A stretch of DNA of 64,000 bases from Hyphochytrium catenoides (lineage: Eukaryota > Sar > Hyphochytriomycetes > Hyphochytriales > Hyphochytriaceae): contig FLMG01003777.1 in assembly GCA_900088475.1 (NCBI GenBank), positions 1 to 64,000 on the forward strand. Reading direction: 5' to 3'. Both the position numbers and the translations under genes were made by a program. This document shows, one piece after another, positions 12,699 to 23,207 of this stretch. The notes beneath the pieces are model-generated. The model had not been told where the DNA came from and ran no database searches. It saw only the letters and a list, made by a program, of their open reading frames with translations. Numbering within the stretch: position 1 is the stretch's first letter; every line of letters begins with the position of its first letter.

Positions 12699-13524
12699 CT
12701 TGCCACCTACGGTCAACCAGCTATAGAGGATGCCGCATTTAGCTCTCTGTACACTCTAGACTCTACACGCCATCCCCACACTCTATGTCCGAGCACCAGT
12801 GGATGACAGACCACCTTCTGTCGCCTCAGTCAGACGTCGCTGCTGCTGCTGAAGCTCAAGAAGAGCTGAGAAGAGTGAGACAGAGTTCAAGCTCAGTCAT
12901 CAGAATCTTGATGGTCCCTTGCCCAAAGGCCATCACACCATCACACCTAAGGATAAAGTCCGAGGGAAGCTCTGGACTGAAGCGACACCCTCAACGTACA
13001 TCATAACAAGGTCGTACGCACGTATTACGACATGCTACATGCTTGTAGCAGGGTACCGCGCGTGCGAGAAAGAGTGATAGAGACATAGAGCGATCAGCGA
13101 GAAAGCTATCTTAGCAGTATGTACTTTTCTTGATAGGGTAGCAGACAGAGAATGAAGAGATGCCAATGCACCCGTTGGATACATTATCTTAGGACAGGCG
13201 TTGGTCCCCACCCACATTCTTCACTCATCGCCTTGGCACCTTGACACCTGTCATCTCCTGCTGTCATCGCCTCTGCCAAATCTCTCAGATGCTGGATGAA
13301 CGAGCTCCATGAGAGACAGAGAGACGCCTTCCCTTCCATTTATAAAGACTTGCAAGACTTCCTATCCTGGCAATTGCCTCGAAGACATACTTCGGGCAGT
13401 CTCCGGCAGAAAAGGATCCTGAGTCCAGCGGTTTTAGTTCAGACATACTCTACTGTGCGTCACTCCGATCCACTCTCTTCAAAGCGAGAAGCAGGAGAGA
13501 AAGACTAGCGTTCAAGCTCTAAAC
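12699..13524. promoter_or_regulatory. Divergent promoter region (PGS1 minus, PHO88-ankyrin plus)
   Basis: Two genes start outward from this 826-bp spacer, so both promoters must lie here. I see no TATA box or known element. Short plus-strand frames (for example 12785-13006 and 13296-13508) look like chance. Confidence 0.45.
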
Positions 13525-14604
13525 ATGGCACAGCCAGCTCCCCCACCAGGGCCTGGCCAGAAGCCAGCCTCCATGAACAGAATGATGGTCATGCTGCCGA
13601 TGTTGTTCTTGATGGGCAAAGTTGACTGGGAAGATCCCAACATTGTCACCCTAGCTCGCGTGGCATTTTTTGCTATCCAGATTGTTCAGGTCGTGATGAT
13701 CCTTTATATTAAGCAACAGATCCTAGCCAAGAAGGATGAGCGGAAGATATTTGTAAGCCCACCGAAGAACCCTCTGGCGCCAGCGGAGAACGCGGCGAGG
13801 ATAGAGAAGACTTATCTGTCTCACGAAATGGAGCAGGCTGACGGCTCTCTGAGGCAGATTGGCATCAATTCTGTGATCACCTCAGTTTTGCACTTCTTCC
13901 TGGGCGTTAACCAAGTTCTCCTAATCCAGTCTGCCATGACTCCATTAAATGTGTGGGAGAATCCTCTGTTCAAGATCTACATCTTCAAAAAGCAGATCCC
14001 GCGACCTTGGGGCGAGCTTCTGGAGGGCGAAACGGAGACGCAAGCCGCCGCCGTAGCTGCGGGCGATGCAAGAGGCGGCAGCACTGAGCTGAGCTTGGAC
14101 GAGCTTATTACCAAAACGTGGGAAGATGGGGAGGATGCCGACTTCTCTGCAGTCTTACCGCTTGCGCTGAAGAATCCTGACTTCCAAACAACCGCTGGAG
14201 GCTGGACTTTACTCATGGTAGCCTGCGGAAGCCCAGTTGATACAACCGCTGTCATCCCACGCCTGGTGAATGCTGGAGCCAGCGTGATGTTGAAAGATGC
14301 CGAGGGCTGGACAGCTCTGCATTGGTCTGCCTTTCACGACAGGCCAGAATCAGCGCAGGCCTTGGTGGACGTGGTCAGGAAAAAGCATGGCAACTCTATG
14401 ATAGCGCGTCTCCTGTCTGCTGAATCGGCCGAGGGCAAAACGCCTCTAACACTAGCCGAAGAAGAAGAGAATGAAGAGATGGCGAGAATCCTTAGGGAAC
14501 TATCGTCCACAGAAGTACCTGATGCAGATGATGGTATTCGAAGACGGAAGAACAAGAAGGAATCAGAAGTTGAGGAGGAGGAGAACAGTGTTGATATCGA
14601 CTAA
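13525..14604 (+). CDS. PHO88/SND3-like ER membrane protein fused to ankyrin repeats
   Basis: This is a single exon of 359 codons. Residues 17-160 match the PHO88 family (yeast Pho88/Snd3, an ER membrane protein of the SRP-independent targeting route). They show hydrophobic segments at about 17-30, 41-63 and 114-137, the motif GKVDWEDPNIV after the first segment, and MTPLNVWENPLFKIYIF before the end of the domain. Yeast Pho88 is 188 residues and stops near there. Here a Glu/Ala-rich linker (165-205) leads into about three ankyrin repeats at 206-325, including GWTLLMVACGSP, EGWTALHWSAF and EGKTPLTLAEE. The last 35 residues are strongly charged. The family assignment is secure for the membrane part. 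The fused ankyrin domain presumably recruits a cytosolic partner, which is inference. Confidence 0.88.
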   Translation: MAQPAPPPGPGQKPASMNRMMVMLPMLFLMGKVDWEDPNIVTLARVAFFAIQIVQVVMILYIKQQILAKKDERKIFVSPPKNPLAPAENAARIEKTYLSHEMEQADGSLRQIGINSVITSVLHFFLGVNQVLLIQSAMTPLNVWENPLFKIYIFKKQIPRPWGELLEGETETQAAAVAAGDARGGSTELSLDELITKTWEDGEDADFSAVLPLALKNPDFQTTAGGWTLLMVACGSPVDTTAVIPRLVNAGASVMLKDAEGWTALHWSAFHDRPESAQALVDVVRKKHGNSMIARLLSAESAEGKTPLTLAEEEENEEMARILRELSSTEVPDADDGIRRRKNKKESEVEEEENSVDID

Positions 14605-15375
14605 CTCTGTAATAGCAGCTTAATAATGTGCCTTTGTGAGTGCCGTCCTCCGTGTCCTTTTCCTTTGCCGCACTGTCGTTGGCTCAGCAGATGAGCTAGA
14701 CAACTCTGTTCAATCTACAGCGTGCCATCTCGGGTGTCAAGCGTCAAACCTATCACTCGCCGACAGCCGGGCTGTTGCTGGATCCGTATACGATGCATGG
14801 CCCTGAGAGAAGTTGGCTTAGTTTACAGTCACACGACTGTAACGGTAGGAAGGAGAACTTTATTAGCTCAATTGCAGGCGAGATGTACATAGAGGAGCAG
14901 AGCTGGGGATGAGAGCGGTTGACAGACGGCAGTGGGTTCACCAGGAGCAGCAAAGCCTATCTACACTTAGGGTGAAGCTAACGAGACTAGAAAGAGGAGA
15001 GACGGAGTGTAATCATAGTGGACTTATTATAATTAAGGCTAGAGGAACAATCTCTCAATGGGCCGCCGCTTTGTCTTGGCCGACCTGGTGGCGCCAGCAG
15101 ACACGATGACACGGACTTAGGATGTGAAGCTACGTTAACGATGTTGCCGAACTCGTACGCGACAAGAACGGAGAGGTTGTGATCAACCACATTGGACGGC
15201 TTACGATGTGGACCCAAAACAAGGCGAGACAGAGCATAGTCTGAGCATAGATGACCAGACGGGAAGAAAGAGTTGATAATAAGACAAGGCAGAAGCAGGA
15301 GAGTCACAGCAAGGAGCACGGGCAATCAACAAAATCAGAAGTAAGCAAGTTGCAAAGTTCGTTCGGACCTCTGTG
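14605..15375. other. Convergent spacer with a short perfect inverted repeat
   Basis: This is the 3' region shared by the PHO88-ankyrin gene and the minus-strand Cys-rich gene. It contains a hairpin-capable inverted repeat at 14823-14842: arms TTACAGTC and GACTGTAA around ACAC. No gene is evident. Confidence 0.5.
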
Positions 15376-16998
15376 CTAGAGATCCACGCCACCACCACTC
15401 TCTTCACTGCTGTCACTGCTAGGCATGGCGACAAATTGCCGCATTGCTCTTGCTTTAGCAGAGTTCACTCCCGAGGAAGCAGGGGTCGCGCTGGTTTCTC
15501 TGAGATCACTTGACTGCTCCCCTTGTCCATCGGAGCTCCTTCTGATGTCATACAGCTTTCCCTGTACCTCGCGTTGCAGCGTAGCGGTAGGAACGGTCGT
15601 GACTGTGACGTTGTCAGGAGAAGGTTGCCAACCCATCACCCTTGTGGTGTAGAGCATTGGACTCTCCGTTTCTTCGGGTGCATTAGAGGGAGGTTGTCCA
15701 TACACTAGAGGCTGCGCCAGAACAATAGCGGCTGGTGAAGGCGTTGTAAGAGGGACAGATGGTGATGAATTCCAGGGGCCAGTAGGAGCGGTGAACGGCG
15801 CTGTCTGCTCTTGCTGCCGTTGTCGTGCGGCTATCAGCTGATAGTCATTGGCACTGGAGGGTTGCTGATTAGGCATCATATTCACTTCTTCTTCGTCCGT
15901 AGCCGAGAAGGGGTCAGCTTTCCCACCGTCTATAGTCCTACCAGTTCCCTCTTCTTGTCGCCGCCTTACCTTATCTTTTCCTCGTCGTTTTCGCCACCTC
16001 TGAAACCCCACAAGGACAGCAACTGCCACCAGGGCAACGCAGACTGCAGCTATGATCCCTCCGATGGCCCCTGCACTAAGCCCACCGTCATCCTCCTGAG
16101 GAGGTACGGTGGTGGTCACAGGGCTAGTGCTGAGAGGCTGTTTGACCCACGCTGATCGCACACAGACTCCCTCTAAACCTGTAGCGATGGGTGTCGAGGC
16201 TGGAACTCTGACTGCTAGCGTATAACAGGCTTCGCCCTTTTGACAGGTACTTCTAAAGCCTTCAACGTTGTTCGCCTTCACCTCTGTCTGGCAGGGCGGT
16301 GTACCATCGGGAAGAAGACCTTGCCTAGCGACTTCGTAGAGATGACAAACTCCTCTAGAGAAAGTCCTAGAGGCGGTATCATAGCATGTCGTCGATGAGA
16401 AACCATCAGGACAGCGGCAAGAAGCAAATGGTGAGCCACAGTCAGCATCTTCCTTGCAGTTCCCACTGGAAGGCTCCTCTACATCCTCTGGCGGGCCAGC
16501 ATAGATGCCACTGTAACACTTGTTGCTCCCAAGGCATACTTCGTAGTCTGTGCAGTTGCCCTGAAGCCCATTCGTCTTGACAGCTACGTAGGACTCTTCG
16601 CACTTCTTCAGCGTGTCGGTGACAGCATAGCAAACGCCGCTTTGAAAGGCATAGGTGCGCGATGAAGTATTGTACGGATCTTGGACCACAGAGACGCAGG
16701 TAGTTGAGGCCACACTGTCTCTACAGCCGCAAGCGAAGAAGTCTCCTAGCTTCTGACAATCTTCAAAGTAGATGCAGTCGTAGGAACGTGAAAATCTTCT
16801 GGCGGAGACGACCACAGCAGGTGGACCAGACAGCGACAGATACGATCGATTATTGGAGAGGAAGACGGAGACTGTCAGCAAAGACAGCAGTAGGTTCCTG
16901 ACCCCCATCCCTCGTCCTTTTACAACGGGAGGAGAGCTTGGTGAGTGAAGAGACCTATCGTTCCTCTTGGTGCTCAAGAAGTTAAGGATCTCCATCAC
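15376..16998 (-). CDS. Type I membrane protein with tandem Cys-rich modules, function unknown
   Basis: This is a single exon of 540 codons. Met31 begins a good signal peptide (MGVRNLLLSLLTVSVFL), so translation may start there rather than at codon 1. The ectodomain has two related segments, about 75-161 and 181-279, each with ten cysteines. Shared landmarks are a CxC, then STTC, then SRT[YF] followed by GVC. A Thr/Pro linker precedes one transmembrane helix at about 309-332 (AGAIGGIIAAVCVALVAVAV), followed by a basic stop-transfer stretch (RWRKRRGKDKVRRR). The cytoplasmic tail of about 205 residues is rich in Pro, Gln, Thr and Ser. I do not recognise the Cys module. The topology suggests a cell-surface receptor or adhesion protein, but nothing in the sequence names a ligand. 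Confidence 0.75.
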   Translation of the reverse strand: MMEILNFLSTKRNDRSLHSPSSPPVVKGRGMGVRNLLLSLLTVSVFLSNNRSYLSLSGPPAVVVSARRFSRSYDCIYFEDCQKLGDFFACGCRDSVASTTCVSVVQDPYNTSSRTYAFQSGVCYAVTDTLKKCEESYVAVKTNGLQGNCTDYEVCLGSNKCYSGIYAGPPEDVEEPSSGNCKEDADCGSPFASCRCPDGFSSTTCYDTASRTFSRGVCHLYEVARQGLLPDGTPPCQTEVKANNVEGFRSTCQKGEACYTLAVRVPASTPIATGLEGVCVRSAWVKQPLSTSPVTTTVPPQEDDGGLSAGAIGGIIAAVCVALVAVAVLVGFQRWRKRRGKDKVRRRQEEGTGRTIDGGKADPFSATDEEEVNMMPNQQPSSANDYQLIAARQRQQEQTAPFTAPTGPWNSSPSVPLTTPSPAAIVLAQPLVYGQPPSNAPEETESPMLYTTRVMGWQPSPDNVTVTTVPTATLQREVQGKLYDIRRSSDGQGEQSSDLRETSATPASSGVNSAKARAMRQFVAMPSSDSSEESGGGVDL

Positions 16999-19501
16999 GA
17001 ACAGCGATGTCTAGCCACTTGATCCTAGTCTTGCCAGAAAGGGTGGGCAATAAGGAGCCCTGTGGGAATAGGGAAACGGTAGAGACAGAGATGATAGTGA
17101 TTTCTTGACAAAAGGCGGGAAGAAGCTTCAGCCAACCAGGAGCAAAGGTTATTACTAGCTTGGGCAGGATATTACGCCAGGAAGGGGCAATAGCTTTGTG
17201 AGACTCTTAGCAGCGGATACCGCTCAGAAAGACATCTTCATGTTCCCTGCAGAGGTCCTGCTGGGTTATTGAAGCGTGATGCGCGCCAGCGCCATGGGGG
17301 CGTGCTAGACACCATGCTAGTTGGAGACAGATAGGACATAGAACTTGATGCACAGAGGACGACAGAGAGGCAGTCAAGGATAAGTTTAGTTTATCATTAG
17401 GATCGATGAACATGCTACTATCCTCACTGCACAGAGAAAAGACAAGGAACCACACTTTATAAAGCAAAGCACGGCCACCGCTTAACCCTCCTGGGAAACC
17501 AGAAACCAGGCACAAAGCCAACGCGACAGAGTGGTCTGCCGCCCTCTGCCACATAACAACATAACAATGGATGGTATGCTTGAAGAAAAAAAGGATAGAA
17601 CTGTTCGTGAGAATCAGCTGCGGTCACCTTCCTTGTGGCTTGTGCTCCCTTTTCTCTTTTGCAAGTACTGCTGGGCAGCTACAGATAACAACGACATTCC
17701 TCTTGCCCTCCCCTTCTGCCTGCTGTCAGCCAGAAGAGGAGTTAGAAGAGCCTTACCGGCAGCACCACAGCTGGCACGCTGCCCGCTGCATCAGGCTCAC
17801 TTCTCATCACCACCCTTGCGAGCACCACCTCGTCCCCTCCTCTCCCCTGTCTTATCTTCCTCATCGCCTTGCTGACGGGCCTTGTGATGACGACAATGTC
17901 ATCATCCCTCCTCTCTCTTTGTTAGGACGGAGCTGTGATGATGGATCAGCAGCAGAGAGCTGAGAAGGATGAACAGCAGCAGGGCAGCAGCAGCAGCAAG
18001 AGACAGGGAGACAGGGAGGAAGGAAGAAGGAAGAGGACTAGGGGCCAACACATGCAGGCGAGGAATCGGAAGGTGAGTGGATGATAGGAAGAGTGTGACT
18101 ATCGTAGCAATGATAGAAGCCTGTATGGGACGGGTGGGCGGATGAGTCAACCTGATAGTCAAGTGAGCCCTTGAGTCTTCTTCTTCTTCCCCTTTTCTTT
18201 CTCCTCGTCGGTCCTTGTGTCCTTGTTATCCCGCCACCACCTCCTCCTCTCCCTTCTGCCGCCTCGTGGTGGTTGATGATGGCTTGCAATGCGCTTTTGC
18301 GAAGTTATTATAAACAAGGATGAACAATGGCAACCAACAGGTCGCAGAACAAGCCGCGTGGTGCCTGATAATCAAGAGGAGGCTGCTGCTCGCTCGCCGC
18401 TGCTGCTGCTGCCGCACACTCCCGCGGGCTTTTTTTGCGGACAATATCTTCTGCTTTGGAATGAGCAATGGGCAATGGGACTCCGCCACCACCAACTCAA
18501 CAGTAGGGCGACAACACTATCAGCACGTCCTTAATAACTATGGCGAGACTATAGGTAAGTAGGTATCGTAGTAGTGGTGGTGCTGCGTCGTGTGGCGCTT
18601 ATGATGATAATCCGACAATGATTACACTGATTGATAGTAGCTATAGGGTGGGAGGGAGAAGCACACGCACCGTCTTGGAACGAAAGAAAGAGTTCTTCCG
18701 GATGAAGAAGGAGAAACTGATGAATTAGATGATGAAAAAGATGATGAAGAACCGCCGCAGAAAAAGAAAAAATGATGATGATGTAGTACGTCACGATGAT
18801 AAATGATAGCAACGGAGATGATGTGAGGACTGGACGATGATGGTGCTAGCTTTCTGATGGATGAGAGGTGAGAACAAAGCACATTTTTCTCTCAACAGCA
18901 GGAGGTCAACAAGAAGCTGGCTTCATCATCATCTTCTTCTTGGTGGTGGTGGACCTTATAGTTATTAGTAGTATTGAAAAGTAAATGAACCTGGCTTGTG
19001 TAGGCAACAGTAAATAAGAATACTGTAAAGCACTTGGCAGGAGTGGACAGTTAGAGAATCTAGAGAATCATACACTCAGAGAAACCACACAAACGAATAC
19101 CTGTGATAACCTATAATAGAATCATACCGTAATCATATTTATCGTAATCTAGTTACTGTCTGTGAGAGGGACTGTATCTAACGTACATTTTATCATGGGT
19201 TTGTGATCAGTGATCAGAGACGCTGAACTACTGACAAATCTGCGCTGATGGTCAGGTCACCACGTGGCCCTATTGCATTGGTTTCTTCCAGACCGAAGAG
19301 ACGGAGTTCGGGGTCGCTTGATGAAGGAGCAAAGAATCTCTCATCAGCAGGTCAAACCAACTGCCCATCGGAAGACAAGCAGACATAAGTGCTCCCATTA
19401 CACCTCCTACGCCCAGTTTCGGGGCCACATTGTGTATTTCATAGCTTAAGGAGGCTTGTGCTTTCTGAGGGAGCTAATCCGGAGCTTCTAACAACGCAAT
19501 T
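16999..19501. other. Low-complexity intergenic spacer
   Basis: This 2.5-kb spacer lies between the Cys-rich gene start (minus) and the SLC35B1-like start (plus), so it should carry both promoters. It includes CAG/GCA-rich sequence at about 17945-18000, CTT/CCT-rich stretches at 18170-18260 and GAT/ATG-rich sequence at 18720-18850. Open frames here follow these simple repeats and match no family. Confidence 0.55.
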
Positions 19502-21374
19502 ATGGGCCGCAGCGACCCTCTAAAGCTACTTGTAGCTGTCGGCGGTATATACGTCTGTTACATATCGTACAGTCTCTACCAAGAGGAAATGTAGGTAGCC
19601 ACGGGCTTGACAAATGGCGCGACTGCATCTGACTCGATCGGATTTCGTAGCTACAAGTACCGTGGGCCAAAGGGGGAACGCTTTACCTCTACCTTGTTTC
19701 TTCTCTTGGTACAATGCAGTGTGAACTTCCTCTTCGCGCTATTCGGTAGGTGACACTTCTGGAGTTTCGAAGGCTCACTAAGAGATGCTTATTCTCACGT
19801 CTCTCTGTAGGGTCGCTGATTCTTGGTGGCTCAGCAAAGCTCCCATGGCACTCTGTAATGTTTACAGCGGCCTCTTACATTGGAGCAATGACCTGCAGCA
19901 ATGAGGCGCTTAAAGTAAGAAAATCCGTGCTGTCCTTTTGGCACTGGAACCGTTTGAAGCTAAGTTTGTTCGACAGCATGTTAGCTTCCCTACTCAGGCA
20001 CTGGCGAAGTCCTGCAAGATGATCCCCGTGGTAATTAGAACCTAATCCTATCCTACCTTTTCCTGCGAACGCTCTTTATTGATACATCAAAACCTCTCAC
20101 GTAGATGTTGATGGGTATCTTCATTAGAGGAAAGCGCTACACTTTACAGGAGTACCTCTGCGTTGGGCTGATTACATTGGGCATCTCACGTATGGACAAG
20201 AGCTTGCTTTAGGCTTAGTTGTAGTTTGCCTTGTCTTGCCTTGGTGTGTCTCCTTCCTCTTTCTGCCTCTTTTGCTGCTGTTTGTACGTCTTATGTGGAC
20301 TGCATAACCTTCGGCTCTGCTTGAAGGTCAAGGGCTTGCTTTCTTTCTCGTCCGTTACGGTTGATTTGCTAACTGTTCCTTCCTAGTCTTTCAGCTTGGT
20401 TCAAAAAAGAACAAGGTTGAGAAGGAAAATAGCCTTTATGGCATGGCCCTGCTATTCCTCTCTCTCGTCCTAGACGGAGTGACGGGCCCGTCCCAGGAGG
20501 TTGTCATCCAGAATTACAAGCCTACCACGCACCAGTTGATGATGCATACGAATGGTTGGGCTATAATTTACCTCCTGATAGGTACTAACGGACCTTACAC
20601 TAGTGCCGTAGCAATAGCCAAGACCAGCGGCCCTATCATTGACTTACGCCACCCTTACCCTATCCTCTGGTCCCCTCAGATACTGCCATTTACAGGTCTA
20701 GGCGCCGTTTGTTTGGGACGCTCTGACAGATTTCTCTCCTTTGCAGGTTGTGTTGTAACTGGGCAGCTGCAGACTGGCCTCTCTTTTCTACTCGACCATC
20801 CCCTTATCCTGCAGTCAGTAATCGTCTTTTCGTTAACCAGCGCAGCAGGTAAAATGCTTGGAAGGTCTAGCTTGAGCTACTTTAACTGTGTTTCCCGACA
20901 ATCCGGGAACTTCTAATGTCCCCGCTTTAACACTATGTAGGCCAAAACTTTATCTTCTTCACCATCAAGAATTTCAATGCCCTGGTCTGCACAACCATTA
21001 CGACTACTAGAAAGTGCGTGACGGTGATCCTGTCGGTAGTTTTCTTTGGTCATTATCTTGTACAGCAGCAATGGCTGGGAGTTCTCCTGGTAAACATTGG
21101 ACTAGGTAAGCCTTGAAAAGTGACTGATCTGGAGGCTATCGCTAAACGGCAGGCGGGAGAGGTCTTTGACAATTCTGTCCTGCTTATAGCATGGGAGTTG
21201 AAGAGCAAGTACGACAAGCACAATGCTCGTCTGAAGGAGCATGCCCTAAAGAAGGATCAAACGGAGCTCGGGGATGTAGGCCTGCCAGAGGGCCAGATGA
21301 AGGCTAACGGAGTCACAGCAGCTTCTGCGACTTCCAATGGCAGAAGGAAGTCTAAGACGCGCAGAGCTGAATAG
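19502..21374 (+). CDS. SLC35B1-type nucleotide (sugar) transporter of the ER membrane
   Basis: SLC35B1 proteins are multi-spanning antiporters of the ER. The animal protein exchanges ATP for ADP and was earlier described as a UDP-galactose carrier. Nine exons fit in phase: 19502-19590, 19651-19745, 19811-19914, 19965-20030, 20105-20189, 20387-20581, 20747-20848, 20941-21105 and 21190-21374, giving 361 residues, close to the family length. Diagnostic stretches are GGIYVCYISYSLYQEE at the start, SYIGAMTCSNEALK, FPTQALAKSCKMIPV, LDGVTGPSQE, MHTNGW, and TTTRKCVTVILSVVFFGHYL with QQQWLGVLLV near the end. The cytosolic tail is long and basic, ending KTRRAE, without the canonical KKxx retrieval signal of the human protein. 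The exact substrate cannot be told from sequence. Confidence 0.92.
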
Positions 21375-21536
21375 AGATAGACTGCCGCTACCTTAGCTAT
21401 TTATCACAGAAGTCATCATATACACCGCATCCCCCTCATGTAAGCTTCTCGTAATGTAGGGTAGGCTGATCAAAAAGCCCAGCCGCCTACGATTCTATTG
21501 AAGGTAATACATAAGAGACTCGGGGACTCCATAGCA

Positions 21537-22274
21537 TTACAACTCTTTCTTCTCAAAGTCCTGAATATTTAAGAGCTCTACTTCGAAGACAAGAGTGGCT
21601 CCACCAGGAATCTTTGGAGGAGAGCCCTGAGCTCCATAACCCAGATTGGCAGGAATCACGAGCTTGCGCTTTTCACTGTAATCATAGTGTTGTGAGGCGG
21701 GATGATGTGAGAAGTGTTATCTGTCATATGGTTAACTTACCCGATGCACATGTTGCTCAGTCTTGATGATATTTTAGTATGCAGAGGAGGATAGAAACGA
21801 AACGTCAGTTGTCATTATAAGCGGTACCTGTCCTTCATCTGATGTCTTACCCTCTGTCCCATCCCTGCATACGGATAAGGTCAACACGTTGTCAGTTCGA
21901 TGGATGCACAGATGGTGCCTTTTATGGGCTTACCTGGATGACTTGACCGATACCAAGCACAAATTCAAATGGCTGTTTGCGGTCCACACTGGAATCAAAC
22001 TTAGAGCCATCGGAGTAGAGGGTGCCGGTATAGTGCATCGAAAGTTTATCTCCGACAGTGGACTTCCTAACGCATGTGTTGGGACGGTGCTTCATGACGC
22101 CCATGTGAGCAAATGTTAGTCACCCAAAGACGATCACGGGCTGACCTTGACGCCGATACGAAGTTGCGAGTCCGGAGGCAAGTCCTCCTTCTTCTGCTTT
22201 GCCAAAGTCAAAGTGCCCAGCTCAGCAGCGACAGCAAGCAGGCACAGGAAAGAGACCACTGTGAACACCTTCAT
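21537..22274 (-). CDS. FKBP-type peptidyl-prolyl isomerase, ER lumenal (FKBP2-like)
   Basis: FKBPs catalyse cis-trans isomerisation at proline bonds during folding. Five minus-strand exons join: 22274-22146, 22089-21934, 21864-21851, 21761-21741 and 21675-21537, giving 152 residues, close to FKBP2. A signal peptide ([18 protein letters not shown]) is followed by one FKBP domain with [53 protein letters not shown] and [13 protein letters not shown]. These include the usual drug- and substrate-pocket residues (Tyr, Phe-Asp, Trp, Tyr). The protein ends KKEL, an HDEL/KDEL-like retrieval tail, so ER-lumen residence is likely. Exons 3 and 4 are only 14 and 21 nt; without them the WD-G-MCIG loop would be missing and the frame broken, which supports their reality. 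Confidence 0.95.
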
Positions 22275-23003
22275 GGTTTGTCAATGTAAGCCTCTGCGAT
22301 AGCACGTACGTTGGAAGGCGCGTGTGTGAAGATTATTGGACAAGGGCTGCTGCTGATCTGCTGATGCGATTGAATATCACTATCAAATCACTGCCCACCC
22401 CAGCACTTGCTCTCTGCTCTCTGCCCGCTGTTTGTTAGATTTTCCAGATCTGAAGATTCATCAACCAGCAGAGTGCCAGATGTCAAGAAGAGAGCCAAGC
22501 CGTTGTTGTGTATGGGGGTAGCACCCACCCCAATACAAGATATATGTTGACAATGAACCTCTTGGACGCCCACCCACCCTATTGAGGTAAGGTATTCTCC
22601 AAGATCCATCTCCTTATCTTGGACATATCGGGAACAAGGGAGCAACGTATCCATCATTCGTTCCTTGTGCCCAACAAAATGATGATGATGATAATGAACG
22701 CGGCGTCGAAGCTGTTGATAGACAGAAGAATAGATGATGAAAGCTATGATGATCCTAAGAGGAGTACGTCCCGTAGTAAGTAATAAGTGCAAAGATGACC
22801 AGAGAACAAAGGCCTTGCTAGTGACGAAAGCGGCGGACGTTGAAACAGAAGCGAGGCCGAACTGTATGGAAACTGTACTAAGACAATTACTTGGATGACA
22901 TCCTGTCCATCCAGACGGACACCACAGCTAATATACTATAAACCATCGAAGAACAGAATGGATCTCGAAGTGAGTCCTACAAGAAGAAGCGATTCAACCC
23001 TGA

Positions 23004-23207
23004 TTGATGGTGTGAAAAGACTCCTCTCTCTACGATGAGGATGGATGTAGGCTCAATTCCAGGACAATGAAACTCTCTAAACGATTTAGTAAGATCAAGA
23101 ACGGACTCGATCCAGGTTTTTTTGATGGTGTAGGACGACTCCTGTTTTCTACGATGAGGATGATTGCTAGGCTCAACTTCAGGCCAATAACTCTCTCTAG
23201 AAAACGA
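23004..23207 (+). repeat. Diverged direct repeat, two copies of about 82-86 bp
   Basis: Copy one is 23004-23085 and copy two is 23122-23207. Both run from TTGATGGTGT through CTACGATGAGGATG, TAGGCTCAA and CAGG-CAAT to ACGAT, with scattered substitutions and small indels. I know no element of this sequence. It could be a decayed tandem duplication or two monomers of a genome repeat. Confidence 0.7.
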
